Positions 53,761-62,700 of a DNA stretch of 64,000 bases are shown here, in pieces (the first letter of the stretch is position 1; each line of letters opens with the position of its first letter). A model generated the notes under the pieces. It made no database searches and was not told where the DNA came from. It saw only the letters and a list, made by a program, of their open reading frames with translations. The translations under genes were made by a program, and so were the position numbers. The stretch comes from Aliikangiella sp. G2MR2-5. GTDB lineage: Bacteria; Pseudomonadota; Gammaproteobacteria; Enterobacterales; Kangiellaceae. The stretch covers positions 124,001 to 188,000 of the forward strand of contig NZ_JADPQF010000008.1 of assembly GCF_015687155.1 (NCBI RefSeq), given 5' to 3'.

Positions 53761-53790
53761 TTGTTTTATGCGGTAAAAATAATACATAAT
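53761..53790 (+). promoter_or_regulatory. Candidate sigma-70 promoter of pal
   Basis: TTGTTT (53761-53766) and CATAAT (53785-53790) with an 18-bp spacer lie 60 bp before pal, in the 243-bp gap after tolB. This would give pal-cpoB expression separate from ybgC-tolQRAB. Confidence 0.45.
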
Positions 53791-53850
53791 GGCGGTTTAA
53801 CAAGAATTACCAAAAAATCTAACTAATAGTAAAAATATAGGAGCATTCTA

Positions 53851-54366
53851 ATGTCTATCACCAAATTGGGGAAAGTCCTGGTCGTTTTGGCTTCAGCCTC
53901 TTTCTTGTTCGCTTGTTCAAGCGACGGTTCTAACGAGACTGATACACAAGCTGTAGTTCAAGAGCCTGTTCAGGAAGTTGTTGAGCCAGTAGAAACTGAA
54001 GAAGAGCGCATGACTCGCATCAATGCAGAAACTCGTCAAGCACGTACTGTTTACTTCGACCTTGACGACGACACTGTTAAGCCTGAAGGTCGCGCACTTC
54101 TAGAAGCTCATGCATGGTTCCTGGCTAAAAACGCTAACACTATCATCACTATCGAAGGTCACTGTGATGAGCGTGGTACGCCAGCTTACAACCTTGCGTT
54201 AGGTGAGCGTCGTGCAAAAGCCGTTGCTGAAATCCTGATGTTGAACGGTGTTGCAGCTTCTCAAATCAAAACAGTTAGTCACGGTGAAGAAAAGCCTGCG
54301 GCAATGGGACATGACGAAAGCGCATGGTCTATGAACCGTCGCGGTGAACTGAAGTATGAAGGTTAA
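53851..54366 (+). CDS. pal: Peptidoglycan-associated lipoprotein Pal
   Basis: A 171-aa outer-membrane lipoprotein. Lipobox FLFAC with Cys22; acidic linker (QEPVQEVVEPVETEEE); OmpA-like peptidoglycan-binding domain (about 60-171) with IEGHCDERGTPAYNLALGE and RRAKAVAEIL. A TAGGAG ribosome site is well placed. Its stop overlaps the cpoB start by 11 bp. Confidence 0.96.
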   Translation: MSITKLGKVLVVLASASFLFACSSDGSNETDTQAVVQEPVQEVVEPVETEEERMTRINAETRQARTVYFDLDDDTVKPEGRALLEAHAWFLAKNANTIITIEGHCDERGTPAYNLALGERRAKAVAEILMLNGVAASQIKTVSHGEEKPAAMGHDESAWSMNRRGELKYEG

Positions 54367-55129
54367 TTCCTTTTTTCTTGTGGCGGCGCTTGCCGTCACA
54401 ACCTCTCTTTCAAGTAGTCTTACAGCCGCCGAGCTGTCTCTCGAAGAGCGTCTTCAGCGTCTCGAACAACAAGCCGAAACTCGCAATCAACTGCAAACTC
54501 GAATGAGTATGCAATTGATTGAACTGCAAAAAGAAGTGAAAGAATTACGTGGTCTTGTGGAAGAACATGAGTACAAGCTTCAGCAGATTCAGGAACGTCA
54601 GCGTGATCTTTACCGGGATATTGAGAGTCGCTTAAGCCGATTGCCTGCATCCGGTGGTGCGTCACCTGCTCAAACTCCGGTAACACAACGTCCCCCTGTT
54701 ATTAGCCAGAATACCGCTAAAGAGGTCAAGCAGGTGGTATCCGGTAGTGATGGTCGAAGCGAGTTTGAAGCTGCTTTTAAACTGGTGCGTAACAAAGACT
54801 ACTCGAATGCTATTCAGCAGTTTGAAGCTTTTTTGGTTAAGTACCCGACGGGAGCATATTCTGATAATGCCAGGTTCTGGATTGGTCAGGTCTATTTTGC
54901 TCAGGGTAAGCTGGATGAAGCGGAAAAACAGTTTAACCGGATGAGGACTGAATATCCCGACTCATCGAAGATGTCGGCAGCAATTTTGAAGTTGGCGGAT
55001 ATTAAAGCCAAGAAGCAACAGTGGGCTGAAGCCAAAACTTTATATAACGAAGTGGTCAGTAAGTATACAGGTGCTTCCCAGCAGCTTGCGCGTAAGGCAT
55101 TGCAGGATATTAAGCAGAAAGGGCATTAA
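54356..55129 (+). CDS. cpoB: Cell division coordinator CpoB (YbgF)
   Basis: A 257-aa periplasmic protein that links Tol-Pal-driven outer-membrane constriction with septal peptidoglycan synthesis. Signal peptide (SFFLVAALAVTTSLSSSLTAA), N-terminal coiled coil that trimerises (about 27-95), a Pro/Thr/Gln linker, and three tetratricopeptide repeats (about 135-257; YSNAIQQFEAFLVKYPTGAYSDNARFW and following). It overlaps pal by 11 bp and ends with a strong terminator. Confidence 0.95.
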   Translation: MKVNSFFLVAALAVTTSLSSSLTAAELSLEERLQRLEQQAETRNQLQTRMSMQLIELQKEVKELRGLVEEHEYKLQQIQERQRDLYRDIESRLSRLPASGGASPAQTPVTQRPPVISQNTAKEVKQVVSGSDGRSEFEAAFKLVRNKDYSNAIQQFEAFLVKYPTGAYSDNARFWIGQVYFAQGKLDEAEKQFNRMRTEYPDSSKMSAAILKLADIKAKKQQWAEAKTLYNEVVSKYTGASQQLARKALQDIKQKGH

Positions 55130-55149
55130 TAGTGTCATTCTTGTATTTT

Positions 55150-55177
55150 GAAAAAGGAGGCGATGCCTCCTTTTTTG
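55150..55177 (+). terminator. Rho-independent terminator after pal-cpoB
   Basis: AAAAAGGAGGC and GCCTCCTTTTTT form an 11-bp stem with a GAT loop, 20 bp after the cpoB stop, and run into a T-tract. Confidence 0.93.
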
Positions 55178-55296
55178 TTTCCAGGTTTTTAGGCCTCTCC
55201 TGACTTGCTTGATGTTTTGGGTTTCGCATCTCTGTACTTTGACGCTGTAGTTTTTTACTCCTGCAAGAGCAGGGGGTAGTCTATATTTGGTCATAA

Positions 55297-55335
55297 GTTA
55301 CTTTTTCAAGAGCAAAAAAGTAACCAAAATGCCCA
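55297..55335 (+). repeat. Interspersed hairpin repeat, copy B
   Basis: GTTACTTTTT (55297-55306) faces AAAAAGTAAC (55315-55324), then CAAAATGCCCA. The loop CAAGAGC and both flanks match copy A at 12881-12925. Confidence 0.7.
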
Positions 55336-55404
55336 GTCGCTGCGCTGGCATTCGTACCTTTTCGCGTTGGGAGATAGCAAAGCTTGAATATATATAAAGC
55401 TGAA

Positions 55405-55422
55405 AATTGCTATCGCCCTCTC
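55405..55422 (-). repeat. 18-nt repeat, inverted copy of 13221-13238
   Basis: The minus strand here reads GAGAGGGCGATAGCAATT, identical to 13221-13238 on the plus strand. Confidence 0.7.
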
Positions 55423-55727
55423 TGTAACAGAACAGCTAAAAAATAAGCTATCTCTGCTGTAACACATGACTTACAAATTCAGGTTAAGTAACGAATTCAT
55501 ATCCGTTAAACCTTTCGGTTAATTCTACCTAACTGTCTTATATATTAATCTTTAACAGAAGGTTAAAATTTTGCTGAGCGCTGTGTGAACGGCTTTGCAG
55601 AGCGATGTTTGAGCGAAGCGAGTTTTGCTCTGGTAGCAATATCATTGTTTAAGGCTAAGTCTGGTGTGACAGGCATATAGGAATTGAAAATAAAGGTCAG
55701 TAAGTTCGCCTGTAACAAGACTTTTTG

Positions 55728-55783
55728 GTTACTTTTGGGGCTTAGGCCAAAAGTAACTCGCATCAAAGCGCAGCGATGCGAAA
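55728..55783 (-). repeat. Interspersed double-hairpin repeat, copy C
   Basis: On the plus strand GTTACTTTTGG (55728-55738) faces CCAAAAGTAAC (55747-55757), followed directly by TCGCATCAAAGCGCAGCGATGCGA (given as stem arms TCGCAT and ATGCGA around a GC-rich loop). Read on the minus strand, the order and sequence match copy A: a TTTCGCA-GCGCTGCGCTTT block and then the GTTACTTTT hairpin. Confidence 0.7.
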
Positions 55784-55902
55784 CAAATAAAAAGTTAAAA
55801 AAAATAAAAAAAGTCATTTTTTATACAGAACAATAAATGCCCGGCAAAAATTAGCATAATCCGAATAAAATCAGCCTCTTACAAACCCCATTTTGTGGGA
55901 GC

Positions 55903-55927
55903 TTGAGGGAATTATCAATTCCCTCAA
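55903..55927. promoter_or_regulatory. Perfect 11-bp hairpin upstream of queE
   Basis: TTGAGGGAATT and AATTCCCTCAA enclose ATC. There is no T-run on either side, so it is not a typical terminator. It is 68 bp before queE and could shape the leader RNA. I see no preQ1 riboswitch features. Confidence 0.4.
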
Positions 55928-55994
55928 ATCCTCCTCGAAATTCCCTGTTTTCTCCGGTAAAATCATCCAATTATTCACAATTTGAAGTGTTATT

Positions 55995-56639
55995 TTGTCG
56001 CGTTTACGAATCACCGAAATTTTTTATTCTCTGCAGGGCGAATCTTCTACCATTGGCAAGCCGACTCTTTTCGTCCGGTTGACCGGCTGTCCGTTGCGCT
56101 GCGTATGGTGTGATACCGAGTATGCTTTTACCGGTGGCGAATATTGGGAGATGGATGATCTGGTCGCGAAGATCGAAAGCTACAAGCCGCAACATATTTG
56201 CGTAACAGGTGGTGAGCCTCTGGCACAGAAGAAACCTTGTGAAGAATTAATGAAAATCCTGTGTGATCAGGGATATTCCGTTTCCATCGAGACTAGTGGC
56301 GCTATTGATATTTCAGGTGTTGATAGCAGGGTTAGCAAAGTTATGGATTTGAAAGCGCCTGATTCAGGAGAAATGGGCAAAAATCTCTACTCCAATATTG
56401 AACACCTCGACCAGTCGGATGAAGTTAAATTTGTCATTATGAGCCGCAAGGATTACGACTGGGCCAAAATGCAGATGGACCAGTATCAATTGGCGCAAAA
56501 AACGAATGTCATTATGTCACCCTGTTTCGGTGAGATTAATGAAAGAGAATTGGCCGAGTGGATCATTGAAGACAACCTGCCGGTTCGCTTTCAGCTACAA
56601 ATGCACAAAATATTATGGGACGATGCCGCCGGGCATTAG
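55995..56639 (+). CDS. queE: 7-carboxy-7-deazaguanine synthase QueE
   Basis: A 214-aa radical-SAM enzyme of queuosine/preQ0 synthesis that converts 6-carboxytetrahydropterin to 7-carboxy-7-deazaguanine. The cluster motif C-x3-C-x2-C is visible in CPLRCVWCDTEYAF, preceded by YSLQGESSTIGKPTLFVRLTG. The GGE motif CVTGGEPL follows. The start is TTG at 55995, since no ATG lies before the conserved N-terminus; GAAG lies upstream. Length is normal; queC follows after 36 bp. Confidence 0.94.
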   Translation: MSRLRITEIFYSLQGESSTIGKPTLFVRLTGCPLRCVWCDTEYAFTGGEYWEMDDLVAKIESYKPQHICVTGGEPLAQKKPCEELMKILCDQGYSVSIETSGAIDISGVDSRVSKVMDLKAPDSGEMGKNLYSNIEHLDQSDEVKFVIMSRKDYDWAKMQMDQYQLAQKTNVIMSPCFGEINERELAEWIIEDNLPVRFQLQMHKILWDDAAGH

Positions 56640-56675
56640 TGCATTTAAAAATACGTTTAAGATAGAAAATAGATT

Positions 56676-57365
56676 ATGAAAAAAGCGATTATTTTATTAT
56701 CTGGCGGACTAGATTCCAGTACTTGTCTGGCGATTGCTAAACAGCAGGGGTATGAGTGTTACGCACTTAGTTTTCGTTATGGACAAAAGCACTCTTCTGA
56801 ATTGGTTGCTGCAGAGGGTATCGCGAAAACCGAGTCGATCAAGCTTCATAAAATTATCGATCTTGATCTGGGAAGTTTCGGTGGCTCTGCTTTGACCGAC
56901 GAGCAAATCAATGTGCCGACCGGAGAAAATACTGCTTTCGCTGAAAAGTCAGCAGATATACCGGTGACTTATGTTCCGGCACGGAATACCGTTTTTCTGT
57001 CAATTGCTTTAGCCTGGGCTGAAGTACTGGAAGCTGACGCGATTTTTGCCGGGGTTAATGCAGTCGATTATTCCGGTTATCCCGATTGTCGTCCCGAATA
57101 TATTGACGCTTTTCAAAAAATGGCGGATCTGGCGACTAAAGCCGGTATAGAGGGTAAAGGTGTTAAACTGGTAACGCCACTAATCGATCTGACCAAAGTT
57201 GACATCATTAAGAAGGGTGTTGAACTCGGTGTAGATTATTCACAAACGATTTCATGCTACCAGGCAGATAATGAAGGAAAAGCTTGCGGCGAGTGTGATT
57301 CCTGTTTAATAAGAAAACAGGCTTTTGCCGATGCCAATGTCGCAGACCCAACGCTCTATGTTTAA
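56676..57365 (+). CDS. queC: 7-cyano-7-deazaguanine synthase QueC
   Basis: A 229-aa ATP-dependent enzyme that turns 7-carboxy-7-deazaguanine into preQ0. PP-loop [10 protein letters not shown] at the N-terminus, the family run [18 protein letters not shown], and the C-terminal zinc-binding cysteines ([19 protein letters not shown]). Together with QueE this is the standard tol-pal-linked pair and serves tRNA queuosine. Nothing ties it to the Mks genes beyond adjacency. Confidence 0.96.
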   Translation: MKKAIILLSGGLDSSTCLAIAKQQGYECYALSFRYGQKHSSELVAAEGIAKTESIKLHKIIDLDLGSFGGSALTDEQINVPTGENTAFAEKSADIPVTYVPARNTVFLSIALAWAEVLEADAIFAGVNAVDYSGYPDCRPEYIDAFQKMADLATKAGIEGKGVKLVTPLIDLTKVDIIKKGVELGVDYSQTISCYQADNEGKACGECDSCLIRKQAFADANVADPTLYV

Positions 57366-57460
57366 AGATGCAAGTGATAAGTAATAGATGTTGCGAGTTA
57401 TGGGCAATTCTTGTTTCGACCTTGGAACTTAATGATAATAAAAACAGGTAGTCGTATTTA

Positions 57461-58999
57461 GTGTTTTTTGAAGGACAACACCAGGATTTTTTTAAGCCGC
57501 TTACCAGCAAATATCGGGAACAGATCCTGGAATGTTTGCAGCTGCTCTATAGCCGGCTCTATACCAGTCAGGCGGACTATTCCCAGTTGCTATCTCGGGA
57601 AATGGTCATCGAATGTTTCGAAGAAGCCATAACTCGTGCACCTTTGTTAGAGTCTCAAGGCGAAGATGAATTTAACCAGCCGGTGCGCTCACAAAGAGAA
57701 CAGGCAAACTGGACATTAAATATTCTGCTTGAACACGCCTGGCTAGAAAAACAGGTAGATGAAGCAACTCTGCAAAGCTCTTACGGTTTTACCCGCATTG
57801 GGAGAATGTTTACCCAGCCGGTGGTCGAATTAAGTCAGGGGCGCTTTCGTACCCGTCACAGAAATACTCGAAATACGCGCAATGCGCTTAAAATGTTCTC
57901 CGAGCTCGGAGATATTTATGAACTGCTAGATGCTTATGAATATTCAGAGAGAATCATCAGCGATTTTAGTGATGTAATTTCCGAACTCGAAGAGCGTAAA
58001 CGCGCGCTCATTCAGGAAGTCGAAGCCCAGCAACTGGTACAAAAAGCCAGTGATGAATTTTTTGAGTTTATGGAGAAACGATTCGTTCCTGATCTGGCGA
58101 TTAGACTATCTGTCGACAGCGTTGAAAAATACCGCGACGATATAGTCTCAACTATTGGTGTTGCCAGACGTAAGCGCAAAGATTTTAAAGCGCAGGTCGA
58201 ACTCAACTTGAGAAAAACCGCACCAGAACTTCTGGAGTCTGAAGATAAGTCCATTTACCTGACATTACTGGATAAAATTGAACGTCGAATCCATAACGCC
58301 AGTAATATCATGCTGCCGGCATTAAGGCAGGCGCTGCTTAGCTTTACACGTCGTGCAGATATTATTATGCGCCAGTTGAGTTTTAGTCATCAGGGCGGTG
58401 GTGACCAGCTTCTAGATAATTTACAAAGACTAAAAACATTGGATGATAGTGAGTTTGCAGACAAAATGAGCCTAGCTGGTGATGAAATGGCTGGACTCAA
58501 TCTGGATTTACTGGATCCTGCGCAACTAAAAATTTATGCCGGCAGAAAAAAGAAAATTGTCGATACCCGAGTCGAAGAAGCTGCCGAAATGGACGAGCAA
58601 TCGCGTCGTCAGTTTTACTTGCAACAGGTTCTGGAAAAAGCTTTTATGGTTAATAACCAGCAGCTCACCGATTATCTCGTCGATGCGCTTTCCAAAGGTG
58701 AGAAACTTTTCCTGAATGATTTGCCTATTAACAGCGCTCGCGATTTGATCTTGCGTAGTCACGCTATAGAGGCTGCCAGTGCTGGTGGCCGCTCCAGCGA
58801 GTATCAGTTTAATATCGAACCAACTGGTGAGAAAACAAGTGACGAGTATTTTCTGGTTGCGGATCAATTCTCTCTCGAACTCGTTCGAAAAAATATTGAT
58901 ACTTCTGAAAAACAAATAACAAAAAGCAAATCCAATCAAACCACCGATATACAGTCCGATGAAAAAGCGTCTGTCGAAAAACAATCCGTCGAGAGTTAA
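57461..58999 (+). CDS. mksF: MksF, kleisin subunit of an MksBEF condensin
   Basis: A 512-aa protein matching the MksF/JetA kleisin in position and character: winged-helix-like N-terminus (about 1-130), helical middle (about 150-350, with ELEERKRALIQEVEAQQ), C-terminal region (about 400-480) with a Ser/Lys/Glu-rich tail. The start is GTG at 57461. It is followed by mksE after 3 bp and then mksB, the usual F-E-B order. MksBEF bridges or loops DNA to organise chromosomes; related JetABC with JetD destroys plasmids. Assignment rests on the triad; the protein itself is diverse in sequence. Confidence 0.82.
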   Translation: MFFEGQHQDFFKPLTSKYREQILECLQLLYSRLYTSQADYSQLLSREMVIECFEEAITRAPLLESQGEDEFNQPVRSQREQANWTLNILLEHAWLEKQVDEATLQSSYGFTRIGRMFTQPVVELSQGRFRTRHRNTRNTRNALKMFSELGDIYELLDAYEYSERIISDFSDVISELEERKRALIQEVEAQQLVQKASDEFFEFMEKRFVPDLAIRLSVDSVEKYRDDIVSTIGVARRKRKDFKAQVELNLRKTAPELLESEDKSIYLTLLDKIERRIHNASNIMLPALRQALLSFTRRADIIMRQLSFSHQGGGDQLLDNLQRLKTLDDSEFADKMSLAGDEMAGLNLDLLDPAQLKIYAGRKKKIVDTRVEEAAEMDEQSRRQFYLQQVLEKAFMVNNQQLTDYLVDALSKGEKLFLNDLPINSARDLILRSHAIEAASAGGRSSEYQFNIEPTGEKTSDEYFLVADQFSLELVRKNIDTSEKQITKSKSNQTTDIQSDEKASVEKQSVES

Positions 59000-59002
59000 T
59001 GA

Positions 59003-59716
59003 ATGAAGTTTAACGAATACCTGAGCCAACGGCTTGAGAAACTGGATGTTAGTGAATTTGAATTTAAAGAACTCATCTTACGGTTGATGAATTACTCGGT
59101 AATAGTTCGCGCGGAAAGTCAGACCGAACAGCTCCTGTTTGATCGCCTGGTGCGTTGCCGTGATCTGGTTGAAGAATATCTATCAGTAATCGGTATCCAG
59201 TTATTAATTGAACCGCGATTTGAATATGCACGTGTCTATCCGCCTTCAAGTGAAATACCCGGGATTAAAGAAGCTGAAGATAATGCCTGGAGTGGCTCAC
59301 TTCGTCAGCGATTGAGCCAGACGGAAACTGCATTGGTGCTGGTTGTTCGTGCTCAATATGAGAAGGCGCTTAGAGAAGGAAAAATTGATGAGCAGGGCTA
59401 CGCGCTGGATTCAATAGAGTCGATTACGATTGCGATGAAAAATCTGTTGGGAAGAGGTTTGCCTGACAAGATCACCGAACGAAAAAAACTGTTTTTGCGA
59501 TTACGCCAATTAAGACTCATTGAGTATCGTAGTGAAGAAGCATTTGAGAATGGCGAAGGCTGGATCAAGATCCATCCGATGATCGTTACTTTTGTCAGTA
59601 ACCAGGCGGTTGACGCTATTGCGCCGAGTCAGTCTGCAGCAGACCAGGAGAGCGACGCTGTCGAAGAAGACAAAGTGCTAAGCGATAGAATGGACCTGGC
59701 TGAGGGAGAAGTTTAA
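59003..59716 (+). CDS. mksE: MksE, accessory (KITE-type) subunit of MksBEF
   Basis: A 237-aa protein equivalent to MksE/JetB/MukE, a winged-helix dimer that binds the kleisin. Two WH-like regions are seen (about 1-80, and 150-205 with LRLIEYRSEEAFENGEGWIKIHPMI) and an acidic tail (DQESDAVEEDK). It starts 3 bp after mksF, and its stop overlaps the mksB start (TAATG), so translation is coupled. Confidence 0.82.
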   Translation: MKFNEYLSQRLEKLDVSEFEFKELILRLMNYSVIVRAESQTEQLLFDRLVRCRDLVEEYLSVIGIQLLIEPRFEYARVYPPSSEIPGIKEAEDNAWSGSLRQRLSQTETALVLVVRAQYEKALREGKIDEQGYALDSIESITIAMKNLLGRGLPDKITERKKLFLRLRQLRLIEYRSEEAFENGEGWIKIHPMIVTFVSNQAVDAIAPSQSAADQESDAVEEDKVLSDRMDLAEGEV

Positions 59717-62700
59717 TGTTCTTAAAAAAACTGATAATGGTGAACTGGGGAAATTTGCCTAACGGTGAATTTGAGTTTGGCCCAATTAACCTTTTTTCCG
59801 GAGGTAACGGTTCCGGAAAAACAACGGCTGCTGATATGATTCAGACGATTATGACGGCCGCACACGAAAATCTGTTTCAGTATAATCCGGGGCAGGACGA
59901 GACAACACAAAAAGGGCGCGGAGGAAAAAAGGTTCGTACGTTAGCGTCATACATCCTCGGGTGTGACGATGGTAGCTATTCGCGTCTCAATCCTACTGAT
60001 GGCTATATGGCCGCTTCTTTTTACCCTACAGAAGGTGAAGTGGGAGAACCTTTTACCGCAATGCTTGGTGTTCGAGCTTGGCTCGAAAATGCCGGTAATA
60101 ACCGACTGGCTCGTCAGGAAGAACTTGTCTTTTATATTCTTACCCAACAGCAAAACCGCTCGCTCGAACTTTCGGACTTACAACCGAATAATTCGGTACT
60201 GACGCTGGATAATTTACACAACAGCCTTATTTCATTGTTTGGTAAATCTGCGGTTGAAAAATATGATACTAAAAGAGCTTATTTACGCAGACTTTATGGT
60301 GTGCTTCGCGGTAAGAAAGATGCCGTTACTGATGCAGAAGCAATGGGGGCCGCAAAGGCGTTTTCTCGTTTTATGGCGTATAAGCCGGTACAAAGTATCA
60401 ATCGTTTTGTTGCCGACGAAATACTTGAGAAGAAAGATCTTGGAGAAGCGGTTCGTTCAATTTCGAGTCAGTTAAAAACTATTCACGGAATGGAAAAAGA
60501 TGCCGGAAAAATTCAGGAATCAGTTGATGTGCTTCAAGGCGCAGCAACCTATAGTCAAAACTATCTGGAGACTTGGAGAGATTTCAAATTAAAGAAATAC
60601 ACGCTAGCAAAGCATCACTATTTAATCCGACAAAAAGATTATGTTACTGCAAAAGATAAAGAAAAGCAGATTAAAAATCAGCTGTCCGAAATTGACCAAA
60701 ATATAGAGATAAACACACAAAGAGTAGAGCAACTTCATCAACAACGTATTTCTCTGGAAGCGCAGCGTATGGGCGTAGCAGCACTTCAGGAAAAAGATGA
60801 ACTGGAGAAAAAACGTGATCGGGAAAGTCAGGCGCTTGCGTTAAAAGCACAGCGGCTCTTGATGGAAAGTCAGCAGCTTGATGGAAACTTGCAGGCAACA
60901 AAACAAATTATTAAATTAATTCAGTCGCCGAATATTCAAACAGAGTTGCCAATGCTAGCTGAGTTAAAAACATTAACCTCGGCAAAAAAAGTGGTTACAG
61001 GAGCCAGCGATTCAACTTTTGATATGCATCAGTTGATGGGCAAGGACCTATTGAATGATATTCAGGGACTGGAAAAACAGCTCGACGAAATCAATAAAAT
61101 TCAAAACCAGAACAATAACTGGGTTGAACATTGGGAAGAATTTGACGATCAGAGAAAGTCACTTAAAGTCACTGTAGACAATTATCTCGATAGATTAGAA
61201 CAAAACTTTCAACAGTTAGCCAAAGAACGTCAACACAAAGAGTCGATAGTTGATCGCCTTGAACAAAAACAGGTCGTTTATCCTGATTATGTCAATAAAG
61301 CAATTGCCGCTATTGAAAATATGTGTCCTAAGGCTGATCCGCGTGTTCTTTGTGATCATGTTGAAGTGGTTGACGATAAATGGCAGGCTGCTATTGAAGG
61401 CTATTTGGGGGGCGCTCGATATTCCATTATTGTCGATGAAGACTATGAAGCTGAGGCAATTAGAATTGTCAGAGGATTACCGGGGAGAGCCAACAAGGCT
61501 AGAATTATTCAGGCCTATAAAGCGCAGCGCGACGCGCAGAGAATGACTCTCGACAAAGATTCGATTATTCACCTTATGGATTTTACTCATGCAACCGCAA
61601 AGAACTATTTAATAGCCAGCTACGGAAGTGTGCTACAGGTAACAGATGAACATGAGCTAAGAACAACCAGACGTGGACTTACTGTTGACTGTATTGCTTC
61701 CGGAAATTATGCTCTTTTCCGTTGTGATATCAGTGAAAGCGAATTGGTTTTTGGGGTCGAAGCCAGACAAAAGGCATTTCTCGGTCAGCAATACGAGCTT
61801 CAAAAATTAACCGAGCGTTGGAACCAGATAAACGAGCGTATGCTGGATGTTAAAGAGCTTGTTGGCTGGATTGGCAAGCTTAAAAAAGTCGCTTTGGCTG
61901 AGCCGCTAAGCGAGACTTTAGCCTGTCACCGTGAACTGCAAAAAATTGAAAACCTGCTTTCTCATATTGACCTCTCTGATCATCAAGAGTTAGAGAAAAA
62001 ACTTCTTGATTTAACCAATGAAGAAAAAGTAAGACGAGAAGAGGGCGATAAATTAATTGAGGAAAGAGGCAAGCTAAAAGGGCGTCTGGAGTCGCTGGTA
62101 AAGAGTTTTACCAAGCTTAGTAATGAACAGGAAGAAACTCTCGAACTGGTCGATGCTTGTGAAGCTGAACTTAACAAGTTGCAATCAAGCTGGTCGAGCT
62201 TTGATCTTGACAAGTATCTGGATACAGCTGATTCGCAGGCAAATTCTCTCAATGCCAACAGTGCTGAAAGTGAAATTCAGGAAATCGAAACAACTTTGTT
62301 CAAGTTGGAAAAACAACTCGATGACTCGATTAAAAACCATAATCAGATATGCCAGCCGGGTGATGCATTAATTTATGATGCCTTTAACGGAGAATTTGAT
62401 CTCAAGCTATTTAACAGTATTATCAAGTTACAACGACAGCTGGATAATATTTACAATCGTCTGAAAAATAATATTTTGCTGGAAAAACATCAACAGTTAA
62501 AACAGCTTAAAGAAAGTTTTAACCACACTTTTGTGACTAATCTGTGTCACTCGATCCATCAGGCGATCAATGACGGTAAGCGTCAGATCGATCTGTTGAA
62601 TCAGGAGTTGACTAATCATAAATTCGGTGATGATCGTGAAACCTTCCGCTTTGATTATGAATGGGTTCCGGAATATAAAGAATACGCCAAATTCTTTGAG

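Larger units (their letters stand above)
55178..55994. other. Gene-free 800-bp repeat-bearing region before queE
   Basis: No credible gene is seen. It carries copies of the repeats at 12.8-13.3 kb: hairpin copy B (55297-55335), the 18-nt block (55405-55422) and hairpin copy C (55728-55783). A separate perfect hairpin lies at 55903-55927. The last part is the leader of queE. Confidence 0.6.
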
